Below are positions 45,756-54,617 of a stretch of 64,000 nucleotides of DNA, piece after piece. Both the position numbers and the translations under genes were made by a program. The notes below the pieces were generated by a model, which was given only the letters and a program-made list of their open reading frames with translations, ran no database searches and was not told the origin of the DNA. This DNA comes from Schlesneria paludicola DSM 18645 (lineage in GTDB: Bacteria; Planctomycetota; Planctomycetia; Planctomycetales; Planctomycetaceae): contig CAMCMU010000004.1 in the NCBI GenBank assembly GCA_945876035.1, positions 62,001-126,000 on the forward strand, read 5' to 3'. The number at the start of each line of letters is the position of its first letter. Position 1 is the first letter of the stretch.

Positions 45756-45799
45756 CGGTGCTTGGCATGAGGCCACTTCATGCCAAGCACCGTTTTTTT
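45756..45799 (+). terminator. Strong intrinsic terminator after the DUF1559 gene
   Basis: A 15-bp perfect stem, CGGTGCTTGGCATGA (45756-45770) with TCATGCCAAGCACCG (45778-45792), a 7-base loop and T7 at 45793-45799. Confidence 0.92.
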
Positions 45800-46118
45800 A
45801 TCACCGCCTGCTTTTTCGCCTGATTGATCGAGCACGCCGGGCGGGATCCGATCCCCGTAACCGTTCCGAAATCGAAGTTGCTCGTATCTCCATCGAGATA
45901 CATCGATTGGGACACATCGCTTCCATGCCGGCATTCGGCCCCGTTTTAGAATTTGGGGATCCGCGTTTCCCAACGATGCTGGCAGGCGATGCCTCGATCT
46001 GATAGAGCATGCAGCGACTGTTTCATGTTGCCGTTTTGTCATTTCACAAAGCCGACCGACTGGCGAAATTTTCAGGCGACGCCTGACCCTCGGATTCAAC
46101 CACAGGAATAGATTCGGT
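45800..46118. other. Spacer of about 320 bp
   Basis: After the terminator I see no supported gene; minus-strand frames (45662-46099) have no features. It probably carries the promoter of the PfkB kinase gene. Confidence 0.45.
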
Positions 46119-47102
46119 ATGAGCTACGATGTGTATGGTGTTGGCAATTCGCTGGTTGACATTCAAGCTCGGATTCAGGACTCCTTATTGACTCAACTCG
46201 AGTTTTCCAAGGGGGTCATGACATTAGTCGACGAAGCGACTCAAGTCCGTGTTTTATCGGCGTTAGACGGCGTGACCTTGCACCGCTGCGCCGGGGGTTC
46301 CGCGGCGAACACGATCAGCGGACTGGCCGAGTTTGGCGGCCGCGGTGCGTATGCCGGCAAGCTCGGTTCCGATGAATTGGGTCAGGTCTGGCTCAAGGAT
46401 ATGCGTGACTTGGGTGTAGCGTGCAGCGTGCCACAGGCCGCAGGTCAAACGGGAACCTGCGTGTGTCTGATTACCGAGGATGCGCAACGCACGATGCTGA
46501 CTCACCTCGGCCTGTCGGCGACTCTCGGCCCGGACGACATTGACGAAGCCGAGATCGCGCAGTCGAAATACGTGTACATTGAAGGTTATCTATTCACGAA
46601 TGAGTCGACGACAGCGGCGGCGATGAAGGCTATCGAACTCGCCAAAAAGCACGGAGTCAAGGTGGCCTTTACGGTCTCCGATCCGTTCTTGATCGCCATC
46701 AACCGGGACTTGTTTTGGCAATTAATCGAAGGTCCGGTCGACTTATTGTTCTGCAATCTCGAAGAAGCACGCAGCCTGACAGGACTGTCAGATCCCATCG
46801 ACTGTGCTCAAAAAATTCACCAACACGCGGCCGATGTGGCGTTGACTCTTGGTGCCGACGGATCGCTGTTAATGCACGACAGCCGCATTGTGCCGATTGC
46901 AGGAGTTCCGGTGAATGCGATCGATACAACCGGTGCCGGTGACATGTATGCTTCCGGAATTTTGTACGGGATCACGAATGGACTCAGTTGGCCTCAGTCC
47001 GGGCATCTGGCGTCTCAGGCCTCGGCGCGTGTTGTATCTCAAATGGGCGCCAGGCTTAAACGTCCGTTCACGTCCGCAGAACTCGCCGAGTTTCGGAAAT
47101 AA
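46119..47102 (+). CDS. PfkB-family carbohydrate/nucleoside kinase (adenosine kinase-like)
   Basis: ATP-dependent kinase of the ribokinase superfamily. The 327-residue protein opens [17 protein letters not shown]. PfkB signature 1 is in [20 protein letters not shown]. Signature 2 is [19 protein letters not shown], with the catalytic Asp in GAGD. The [13 protein letters not shown] segment is typical of the adenosine-kinase-like clade found in many bacteria. AGGA precedes the ATG. Ribokinase, fructokinase or 2-keto-3-deoxygluconate kinase activity cannot be excluded. The next gene on the same strand starts 130 bp downstream and is unrelated in function. Confidence 0.9.
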   Translation: MSYDVYGVGNSLVDIQARIQDSLLTQLEFSKGVMTLVDEATQVRVLSALDGVTLHRCAGGSAANTISGLAEFGGRGAYAGKLGSDELGQVWLKDMRDLGVACSVPQAAGQTGTCVCLITEDAQRTMLTHLGLSATLGPDDIDEAEIAQSKYVYIEGYLFTNESTTAAAMKAIELAKKHGVKVAFTVSDPFLIAINRDLFWQLIEGPVDLLFCNLEEARSLTGLSDPIDCAQKIHQHAADVALTLGADGSLLMHDSRIVPIAGVPVNAIDTTGAGDMYASGILYGITNGLSWPQSGHLASQASARVVSQMGARLKRPFTSAELAEFRK

Positions 47103-47232
47103 TCCGGCGTTGTCGGGCTGGTCGGGAACTTTCCTCGGTCGAGCCCTCGGAATGCCGATAACAACAGAGCCTTGATCGGTAATCCCGCAGTGGTTTTCTG
47201 TCGGCACTACGGATCCCTAAGGAAATTGGCGC

Positions 47233-48309
47233 GTGGCGTTGTTCCATTCATTCCGAGTTCCGACGCAGTTGCCCGTGGCCCGACATGAGCAGGTGGTGTT
47301 CTATCCCTCGTATGCATCGCGCACGGAGGACGGAACCGCTTGGCGTTTGGTTCTGCAGGGACGCGTGTTCGACCCCCGCATTTCTTGGCTGAGACGCAAG
47401 CCGATGCTGGCGGTTGTGAAACGGGTCATGCGTTTTGATCGAACGGCCGAGGACTACTTTCGAACTCGGATGCGTCAGTTTTTGATGCGCGGTCTGCGTA
47501 ATCGATCCGTCACGATTCGACTCGGAGACGCCGACTATAGCGTCGGGGAATCCGACTATATGGGGCTGTTTCGCAATACGCTTTGCGTCTCTGCCGAGGC
47601 GATGTCCCGTCTGGAAGATCCACGCGTCGGCGGCGTCATCCGTTGGATCCCCTACCATGCCGTATTCTCGGCCAACGACTTACGAGCCTGTGATGGTCAA
47701 TTGCAACTGATCGAGCCGGTTGGCATGTCGATCATTTCGGATGTAGACGACACGATCAAACATAGCAACGTTCCGAATCGGCGTGATCTTTTTCAGAACA
47801 CGTTTGCGCGGACGTTCGTTCCCATCGCGGGGATGCCAGAGTTGTATCGGGATTGTGCCGCAGCCGGTGCCGCCTTTCATTTTGTCTCCGGCAGTCCGTG
47901 GCAACTTTTTGAACCTCTTCGAGAATTCTTTCGCACCGAAGGGTATCCCGCGGGATCCTTCCATCTGAAAAGATTTCGGTTCCGTGATTCGGCCAAGAAG
48001 CTCAGACCGTCTCCGCAGAAAGCTCACAAAAGTGCCGCGATCGAACCGATTTTAGACGATTTTCCACAACGACGCTTCGTCTTGATCGGCGACTCTGGCG
48101 AACAGGACGCCGAAATCTACAGCGCGTTTCTCCGCCAGCGACCGCAGCAGATCGCCGGTATTTTTATTCGTGCGATTCGCGGCGAAACGCGCGACGCGGA
48201 AAAGTTTCGTGCGGCATTCGCGGGACTCGACCCGCGACGATGGACCATCTACCATCAGCCTGCGGAAATCCACGACGCCGTTGTGCAATTGTTCCAGTCC
48301 ACTCCGTGA
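47233..48309 (+). CDS. App1-like phosphatidate phosphatase domain protein (DUF2183)
   Basis: Haloacid-dehalogenase-type phosphatase related to yeast App1, which dephosphorylates phosphatidic acid. The catalytic DxDxT motif is in SIISDVDDTIKHSNVPN at residues about 167-183. Motif II is in FHFVSGSPWQLFEPL, and the acidic motif is in FVLIGDSGEQDAEIYS. The N-terminal half (about 150 residues) is beta-rich and probably a lipid- or membrane-facing domain. It starts at a GTG (47233) with AAGGA upstream, giving 358 residues. The substrate is inferred from the family. Confidence 0.88.
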   Translation: MALFHSFRVPTQLPVARHEQVVFYPSYASRTEDGTAWRLVLQGRVFDPRISWLRRKPMLAVVKRVMRFDRTAEDYFRTRMRQFLMRGLRNRSVTIRLGDADYSVGESDYMGLFRNTLCVSAEAMSRLEDPRVGGVIRWIPYHAVFSANDLRACDGQLQLIEPVGMSIISDVDDTIKHSNVPNRRDLFQNTFARTFVPIAGMPELYRDCAAAGAAFHFVSGSPWQLFEPLREFFRTEGYPAGSFHLKRFRFRDSAKKLRPSPQKAHKSAAIEPILDDFPQRRFVLIGDSGEQDAEIYSAFLRQRPQQIAGIFIRAIRGETRDAEKFRAAFAGLDPRRWTIYHQPAEIHDAVVQLFQSTP

Positions 48310-48426
48310 CGGTCTGCTCGCATCCGCTGGCGACAAAACGCCCTCACAGAAAACACCGCACGAAATCCCGTGTCGGCCGTGATTCGTGTCGGCCGTGGAG
48401 ACGTTCAACCGGAGGTGTCTGATCCG

Positions 48427-49335
48427 ATGGATTCATTGCAACGCTTCCTTGACCCGCAGACCCTGAACAAACTCAAGGGTCTTGAACTGAAGGCACGGAG
48501 GATCGTCGAGGGATACGTCTCCGGCCTGCATCAGAGTCCGTATCAGGGATTCTCTGTCGAATTTGCCGAGCATCGCGAGTACGTTCCGGGTGACGATCTG
48601 AGGTACGTGGATTGGAAAGTCTTCGGCAAGAGTGACCGCATCTATCTGAAGCAGTACGACGAAGAAACAAACTTCACGTGTCAGTTGCTGATCGATACCA
48701 GTGAATCGATGGCATACCGATCCAGCGGAGCGACGTTTTCCAAGCTGGACTATGCGCAGCAGGTTGCCGCCGGTCTGGCTTATCTGATTATTCAGCAAAA
48801 AGATGCGGTCGGGATGGCTACCTTTGATGTGACTGTCGGCTCGGTACTGCGTCCGGGCAGCACGTCCGCACACTTCCGGCAACTGTGTGAATTGCTGGAA
48901 CAAAACCCAGCGCAGGGTGAGACCTCGATTGGCCCGATCTTGCATGACCTTGCCGAACGGCTTAAGCGGCGCGGACTCGTCGTCATCCTCAGCGACTTCT
49001 TCGACGATCCTGCCTCGCTGTTGTTGGGCCTGAAGCACTTCCGACATCGCCGTCATGATGTCGTGTTACTACAGGTGATTGATCCTGCAGAACAGGACTT
49101 TCCATTCGTCGATCCGACACGGTTTCGGGGACTCGAGGGTTTGGGCGAGCAACTCACCGAGCCGCGGTTGTTGAAGGCCGCTTATCAACGAGAATTCGGT
49201 GACTTTCTTCAAACGCTCCGCGGCGGAGCGCGCGATCTGCGTATGGATTACGTACTGTTGCGAACCGATCAGCCTGTGGAACTCGCGTTGCACGCGTTCT
49301 TATCCCGTCGAAGGCACACGGGGGGACGCCATTGA
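48427..49335 (+). CDS. DUF58 domain-containing protein (vWA-like)
   Basis: Family normally encoded with MoxR ATPases and thought to act in assembly or maturation of envelope complexes. The 302-residue protein (ATG at 48427, GGAGG upstream) shows the DUF58 signature YVPGDDLRYVDWKVFGKSDR and the following FTCQLLIDTSESMAYRS. That is a metal-ion-adhesion DxSxS site of a von Willebrand A fold. VVILSDFFDDPASLL is the second A-domain strand. No transmembrane helix is obvious, unlike longer members. No moxR or further vWA gene is next to it; App1 lies upstream and a tandem-ACT gene downstream. Confidence 0.9.
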   Translation: MDSLQRFLDPQTLNKLKGLELKARRIVEGYVSGLHQSPYQGFSVEFAEHREYVPGDDLRYVDWKVFGKSDRIYLKQYDEETNFTCQLLIDTSESMAYRSSGATFSKLDYAQQVAAGLAYLIIQQKDAVGMATFDVTVGSVLRPGSTSAHFRQLCELLEQNPAQGETSIGPILHDLAERLKRRGLVVILSDFFDDPASLLLGLKHFRHRRHDVVLLQVIDPAEQDFPFVDPTRFRGLEGLGEQLTEPRLLKAAYQREFGDFLQTLRGGARDLRMDYVLLRTDQPVELALHAFLSRRRHTGGRH

Positions 49336-49612
49336 TTTCCGTGAAAAATTGGTCATGGTCCCCCGAAAATGGCAATTGACCGAACAATTACCGTGCTTTA
49401 GAGTGCGGGGAGCGTTTTCTGCGTTTTGCCGAGCGGACAGGCTGGAACGAGTTCCTGAATGCCGGCATCGGCCGATGGACGACCGTCTGGATTTGAAGAA
49501 CTCCCGTGTTTCGTGCAGGTTTGGAAAGTCTCGTGTCGTGTTGGGCGTGGATTTTTTCGAGTCTCCTGTTCCTTGAATACGGCGAGTGAAGTCTGGGAAG
49601 GAGTTTGAATCG

Positions 49613-50119
49613 ATGCTCGAAAATTCGGACGGCGGTGAATGTGTGGGTGCGGAGACGATGAAGGGCCGCGCCTGGCCTTGTCTGCGTCAGTTTTGCGTCT
49701 TTTTGGAAAACCGTGTCGGCCGGCTGAGCGATCTGATGCGGCAGATTGAATCGATTGATACTCGAGTTCTGGCCATGAGCATCGTCGATTCTGTCGATTG
49801 TGCCATGATTCGGCTGATGTTTAATAACTCTGATCGAGCCCGGGAAAAGTTAAAAATTTCCGGTTTTCTGTACAGCGAAAGTGATGTTGTCGGTGTGGAA
49901 TTGCCGGACGGCGACAGGCCGTTTCATGACGTTTGCCAAACGTTGGTGAATGCCGAGATCAACATTCATCACGCCTATCCGTTGCTGTATCGCCGTCGAG
50001 GGCGTGGTGCCGTGGCCCTGTTTGTGGACAACGTGGATGGAGCATTGAATGTGCTCAATGCCGGCGGACATAAGGTCATCACCGAAAGCGATCTGCAGGA
50101 CGACGACGAATATCTGTAA
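49613..50119 (+). CDS. Tandem ACT-domain protein
   Basis: Small ligand-binding regulatory protein with two ACT-like units. The ATG at 49613 has AAGGAG upstream and gives 168 residues. The first unit is RQFCVFLENRVGRLSDLMRQ; the second is CQTLVNAEINIHHAYPLLY with AVALFVDNVDGALNVLNAGG. ACT domains usually bind amino acids; what this one senses is unknown. The ligand-loop glycine in the first unit (ENRVGRLSDL) is conserved. It is a stand-alone regulator; an enzyme partner is not in the window. Confidence 0.82.
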   Translation: MLENSDGGECVGAETMKGRAWPCLRQFCVFLENRVGRLSDLMRQIESIDTRVLAMSIVDSVDCAMIRLMFNNSDRAREKLKISGFLYSESDVVGVELPDGDRPFHDVCQTLVNAEINIHHAYPLLYRRRGRGAVALFVDNVDGALNVLNAGGHKVITESDLQDDDEYL

Positions 50120-50380
50120 CACGCGTGGCAAGACGGTGTGTCCTTCCGTCGCCTCCCTGCTGGCCTCTGCCCCGATCCCAAAATCCATCCGCTCGCCCCT
50201 TGCCCCAACACGTGATAGTCTCCATATCCCCCTTTTGGCGGGGGCTTGGTCGCCGATGCCCGGCCCGTGCTTTCCAGGCCTGGATCTGTCCTTCGATCGA
50301 GCGCGTGTCCGTCGTCGTTGCTGGGTGGAGTGACCGGAACTCCACGGGTGGCTATACTAACGGCATCCCCGTGTTTGTTT

Positions 50381-50389
50381 GGAGGTGAT
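50381..50389 (+). promoter_or_regulatory. Full anti-SD-complementary ribosome-binding site for the ABC permease
   Basis: GGAGGTGAT, 5 bases before the GTG at 50395. It fixes that start. Confidence 0.8.
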
Positions 50390-50394
50390 TTGTC

Positions 50395-52119
50395 GTGCTC
50401 GCAGGCCCACTTTTCTCACGCGAAACTTTGACGTTGCCTCGCCAATTTCGGCACTTTCTCGTGCGCTCCGGCTACGTCGCGGCATTTTTTGTGCTGATGT
50501 ACACCGCCGCTCAGACCACGTTCGGGTGGCAGCAGGTTCGCAATCTCGGCGACATCGCACGGTTTGGTGAACTGGTATTTGAGGTGTTTTCGGTCGTCCA
50601 GTTGACGTTGATCATTTTCTTTTCGGTTCTTTTCGCAGCGGGAAACATCGCTCAGGAGAAGGATCGACGGACGATGCTGCTGTTGCTGATGACCGATCTG
50701 CGGGACCGAGAAATGGTCTACGGAAAACTCGGCGCGAGTTTGCTCCTACCCGCGGTGTTGTTGGCCTCTTCCATCCCTGTTTTTGTGATTGTGCATCTGT
50801 TGGGCGGCGTTTCCCTGACTCAAATTGGTTGTGCAATCGGCGTCTCGGCCGCCGCCGGATTGGCTGCCGGAGCGTGGGGATCGCTGGTCGCGTTTTGGCG
50901 TGAGAAAACCTTTCAGACGCTGGCCATCAGTTTGATTGGGATCGTGATTTATTTAAGCATGATCGAAGGAGTCTGCGTCCTCGTGGGAGCGAACACCGCG
51001 ACGACATTTTTTGTCGGATCTCTGAATCCCTTTCGATCGATGCTGCGAATTTTGGAGCCGTTCAGCATGGAGGGAGGGGTGACATTTGCTACCTCCTCCG
51101 CCGTTTCCACCGGAGCTCTGATGACGCTCAGTGTGGGATTATCGCTGGCAACGATCTGGCAACTCAGGATCTGGAATCCGTCACAAACTTTGGGCGAAGC
51201 GGCTACCAAGGACGAGACATTAGCCGGTGTCGTCCGGCCTCCGCGTGATGTCTGGAACAGTCCCGTGATCTGGCGTGAGATGAAAACCAAAGCCTACGGC
51301 CGCAAGGTGATTTTCATTAAGCTGGCCTATGTCATTGTCGCCGCGTTCGCGATTTATTCCGCACTGATCGCCCCGGCAGGCGGTGGACTTGTGTTAGGGA
51401 TGATTTCGTCGGGGGGGGCCGCCTTTGTAAGCCTGAGTCTGTTAACGATGATGTTGGTCAATGCTCAAGCCGTGACGTCGTTGACCAGCGAGCGTGATGC
51501 GGGAACTCTGGAACTGCTCTTGGTCACGGACATTACCGCCAAGGAATTTATTCTCGGCAAACTGGGGGGAGTGCTGTACAACAACAAAGAGCTGATCATG
51601 ACGCCCCTGCTGTTTATGGCGTGGTATGCGGTGCAGGGAGTTCTGACGATCGAAAATTTTGTCTACGTGTCGCTCGGATTCCTGACTCTCGTATTGTTTG
51701 CAGCGATGCTCGGACTCCATTCCGGATTGAGTTACGGCGTCTCTCGGGCGGCGATCGCCAACAGTTTGGGAACCGTGTTCTTTCTGTTCGTCGGGATCTT
51801 CATCTGCATGATCCTGATTCTGCAAGCCCGCTCCTCATTCGGACTTCAGTTACCCAGCTTTTTGGTCTTCATTCTGGGTGGAAGCCTCGGGCTGTGGGCC
51901 TCGTTGACACATCGGAACCCCTCTTCGGCGCTGACACTGGCGGCGGGAATCCTGCCGTTTTGCACGTTCTATGCGATCACCAGTTTCCTGCTCGGTCAAA
52001 CGCTGGGTGTCTGCTTGTTTGTCGTAGCCGCTTATGGCTTCACGGTGATTGCCATGCTTGTGCCGGCGATCAGCGAATTCGATACGGTCCTTGGTCGCAG
52101 CGCGATGCCCAAGGGTTGA
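50395..52119 (+). CDS. ABC-2 type transporter permease
   Basis: Membrane component of an ABC exporter. The 574-residue protein has about 11-12 hydrophobic helices arranged as two similar halves: SVVQLTLIIFFSVLFAAGNI in the first, FVSLSLLTMMLVNAQAVTSL in the second. Each half carries a conserved ABC-2 segment, IAQEKDRRTMLLLLMTDLRD and TSERDAGTLELLLVTDITAK, which are coupling regions. A duplication within one polypeptide is likely. It starts at a GTG with a near-perfect Shine-Dalgarno. No ATPase gene is adjacent in the window; it may be encoded elsewhere or by a distant gene. The substrate is unknown. Confidence 0.85.
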   Translation: MLAGPLFSRETLTLPRQFRHFLVRSGYVAAFFVLMYTAAQTTFGWQQVRNLGDIARFGELVFEVFSVVQLTLIIFFSVLFAAGNIAQEKDRRTMLLLLMTDLRDREMVYGKLGASLLLPAVLLASSIPVFVIVHLLGGVSLTQIGCAIGVSAAAGLAAGAWGSLVAFWREKTFQTLAISLIGIVIYLSMIEGVCVLVGANTATTFFVGSLNPFRSMLRILEPFSMEGGVTFATSSAVSTGALMTLSVGLSLATIWQLRIWNPSQTLGEAATKDETLAGVVRPPRDVWNSPVIWREMKTKAYGRKVIFIKLAYVIVAAFAIYSALIAPAGGGLVLGMISSGGAAFVSLSLLTMMLVNAQAVTSLTSERDAGTLELLLVTDITAKEFILGKLGGVLYNNKELIMTPLLFMAWYAVQGVLTIENFVYVSLGFLTLVLFAAMLGLHSGLSYGVSRAAIANSLGTVFFLFVGIFICMILILQARSSFGLQLPSFLVFILGGSLGLWASLTHRNPSSALTLAAGILPFCTFYAITSFLLGQTLGVCLFVVAAYGFTVIAMLVPAISEFDTVLGRSAMPKG

Positions 52120-52308
52120 TATTGCCGGCATCACCGTGGTGGAGTTGTTTGCCGCTGTGACTCGATTCAACCCGCCCGGCTGCCTTCGTGACGACAGCGT
52201 CCGCTTGGTCGATTCGCTGCCGCTGATGTCACGCCCGCAGCGGACTTTGATACCTTGCGGCCACAGAACTCGAGGGCACGACTTGGCCTCCCGTTCGCCA
52301 ATGGATTT

Positions 52309-53100
52309 CTAGTCAAACTCTGCGATCCGCTCTGTCGTCAATTTTCGGACGACATAGGCTTTCTTCATCGAACTGTAGCGTCGTTCCAAGACGAGGATGA
52401 TCAGGACAATGATCGGGATACCACCGTACTGGACCAACGCGGAATCGGCAGGCAGATACTCCTGAACCAGTTCAGCGAGGAACAGCATCGCCACGTTTCC
52501 GATGACTGCGCCGATCGTGCTGCCCCAAAAAATAGCCCAACGTGACAGGCCGAGCAATCGTCCGAAAATCGCGCCCCCAACACTGCCTGTCGCGGCCAGC
52601 GGGAAAGCGATGAAGGTCAGCAAGCCGAGAAACGTCAGTCGCTTCATCCACGGTTGATGTTCCAAGATAAACTGACTGTCACTGGACAGCTCGGCAATTT
52701 TCGGACCGATTTTCGGTAACCGGTACATGAACCCGACATGAAAGGCGAAGAACAGGGCGACCATCACGTCTTGATAGGTCACCATCCAGAAGAGTTCCTC
52801 CGGCGACAAACCTGGAAATGGCGTGATGATGGTGAAGCGTCCACCGATCGCAAACGAAAATGCGGCAGCTCCCGCCAGCTTCCAAAAGTAGCTTGATCCG
52901 GACACAACGTAGACCGTGGCTAAGACCATCAGCGTCAGGATTCCCGGGCCAATCAATGTGCCGAGCCACAAGGAAAAGTAATCGCGGTGGAATCTCTGCT
53001 CGAATTTCAGAAAATGTGCCAGCATCTGTTCGTGCTCTTCCACCGGAGGATGCACGGACGAGGATGGGGTCGCAGTCTTCAACATGGCACCGGATTCCAT
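52309..53100 (-). CDS. Membrane protein of the small multi-drug export type (PF06695-like), last gene of the nuo operon
   Basis: A 263-residue protein starting at the ATG at 53100, two bases after the nuoN stop, so translation is coupled. Five or six transmembrane helices are predicted (about 45-65, 68-90, 110-130, 165-185, 195-215, 225-245). The segment FPLAATGSVGGAIFGRLLGL and IGAVIGNVAMLFLAEL resemble the family. The longer upstream frame to 53316 overlaps nuoN and is not used. It is not a known complex I subunit; its association with nuo is from position only. Confidence 0.7.
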   Translation of the reverse strand: MESGAMLKTATPSSSVHPPVEEHEQMLAHFLKFEQRFHRDYFSLWLGTLIGPGILTLMVLATVYVVSGSSYFWKLAGAAAFSFAIGGRFTIITPFPGLSPEELFWMVTYQDVMVALFFAFHVGFMYRLPKIGPKIAELSSDSQFILEHQPWMKRLTFLGLLTFIAFPLAATGSVGGAIFGRLLGLSRWAIFWGSTIGAVIGNVAMLFLAELVQEYLPADSALVQYGGIPIIVLIILVLERRYSSMKKAYVVRKLTTERIAEFD

Positions 53101-53102
53101 CG

Positions 53103-54617
53103 TTACTTCACCAGGGTTTGAATAGCATTCCACAACGCACCAGGTGCGAAGAACAATCCGATGGTGAGTACCAAGCACAAAAATGCCGCAACCAATGCCG
53201 GAACTTCGAATCGTGGGGTGTCTGGACGACGATCCACCGGATCTCGAAGGTACATCATGCCAATCATTTTGAGATAGTACCACGCACCGAGTGCCGCGTT
53301 CACGCCCAGCAGGCAAGCTAGCCAGCGACTGGATTCAACACCCTGCGACCAGGCCGCAATGAACAGATTGAATTTAGCCAGAAATCCGGCGGTCGGAGGC
53401 AGTCCGGCCAAGCTGAAGAGGAACACCGACAGCATCAACGCCAATGCGGGCTTTGTGCGACTGAGGCCCGACAGATCGTCTAGGGATTCGATCCGCTTGT
53501 CGGAACGTGCCGCAGCGATCAGCACAGCGAAGGTACCGAGGGTCATTGCCCCATAGACACAGAGGTAGAACAGCAAGGCATCAATGCCGCTGAGGGGGCC
53601 AGAGTCTTGGCGTCCGACGACCAAGCCGACGAGCATATAGCCCGCATGAGAGACGCTGGAAAAAGCCAGCAGTCTGCGGATGTCCGTCTGCATCAGGGCC
53701 ATCAGATTGCCGACGAACATCGTCGCGACGGCGAGCCACCACACGAGTGGCGTCGCGGCGGGGGTCATGATCCAGACGGGCAGCGTCGATTCGGTTCCGG
53801 TACCCGGTCCGATGAGTCGCAACAACGCCACAAAACCGACCACCTTCGGCAGGAATGACAGCATCGCCGCCGCCGAAGTCGGCGCGCCTTGAAACACATC
53901 AGGAGCATAGAAATGAAACGGGACGGCAGTCAGCCGAAATCCGAGTCCTGCGATCAGCATCACCGTCGCGACGGCCACCAACGGGTTGTGGGGTAGATTC
54001 TGATTGGCGTCAAACGCCTGATGGATGGCGTGCAGATTAGTCGTTCCCGTCGCTCCGTAAAGGTAGCTCAAACCGAACAGTACGATGGCGGATGAGAAGA
54101 TGCTCAGTAGAAAATATTTCAGCGTTGCCTCTTGGGCCGGAGCATCACGGCGTGGCAGCAGCAGGAATAGGTACGTCGGAATGCTGACCAGTTCTAAGGC
54201 GACGAACAGGCCCACGAGATCATTTGCCGCGGCGACGAGGTTCACTCCGGCAAGGATCGCCAGCAGACAGGCATGGCTTTCCGCCGAGCGTGCGTCATCC
54301 GCTTGGTTCCAATGCAGCAGTACCAAGATCGCGCCCGACAGAATCGTCAGACCTCGGACAAACAGAGTCAGTCCATCAGAAACAAAGGGCCCCGTCGTGC
54401 GTGGCACGGCGCCGCTGTTCCACCACAACCAGCCGGCCATTGTTAATGCGATCAGTGACAACCCGCACCATCGATGGCGTAACCCAGCCGGTGCTTCGCC
54501 ACGTTCGCTGACTAAGAAGGGAGCGACGAAGAACATCACGCAAACCGCGGCTAAGAGCGTGACCTCGGGTAGCACAAGGAGCACGGCACCGTTCAAATGT
54601 TGTAGAGCGTCGTTCAC
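53103..54617 (-). CDS. nuoN: NADH-quinone oxidoreductase subunit N
   Basis: Antiporter-like proton-channel subunit of complex I, in the inner membrane. The 504-residue protein has about 14 hydrophobic helices. Conserved features are the Glu-containing VGLFVALELVSIPTYLFLLL, the central lysine/proline-kinked helices (AGLGFRLTAVPFHFYAPDVF) and IRRLLAFSSVSHAGYMLVG. It overlaps the nuoM stop by 4 bases (54614-54617). Its stop is 2 bases before the PF06695-like gene. Confidence 0.95.
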   Translation of the reverse strand: MNDALQHLNGAVLLVLPEVTLLAAVCVMFFVAPFLVSERGEAPAGLRHRWCGLSLIALTMAGWLWWNSGAVPRTTGPFVSDGLTLFVRGLTILSGAILVLLHWNQADDARSAESHACLLAILAGVNLVAAANDLVGLFVALELVSIPTYLFLLLPRRDAPAQEATLKYFLLSIFSSAIVLFGLSYLYGATGTTNLHAIHQAFDANQNLPHNPLVAVATVMLIAGLGFRLTAVPFHFYAPDVFQGAPTSAAAMLSFLPKVVGFVALLRLIGPGTGTESTLPVWIMTPAATPLVWWLAVATMFVGNLMALMQTDIRRLLAFSSVSHAGYMLVGLVVGRQDSGPLSGIDALLFYLCVYGAMTLGTFAVLIAAARSDKRIESLDDLSGLSRTKPALALMLSVFLFSLAGLPPTAGFLAKFNLFIAAWSQGVESSRWLACLLGVNAALGAWYYLKMIGMMYLRDPVDRRPDTPRFEVPALVAAFLCLVLTIGLFFAPGALWNAIQTLVK

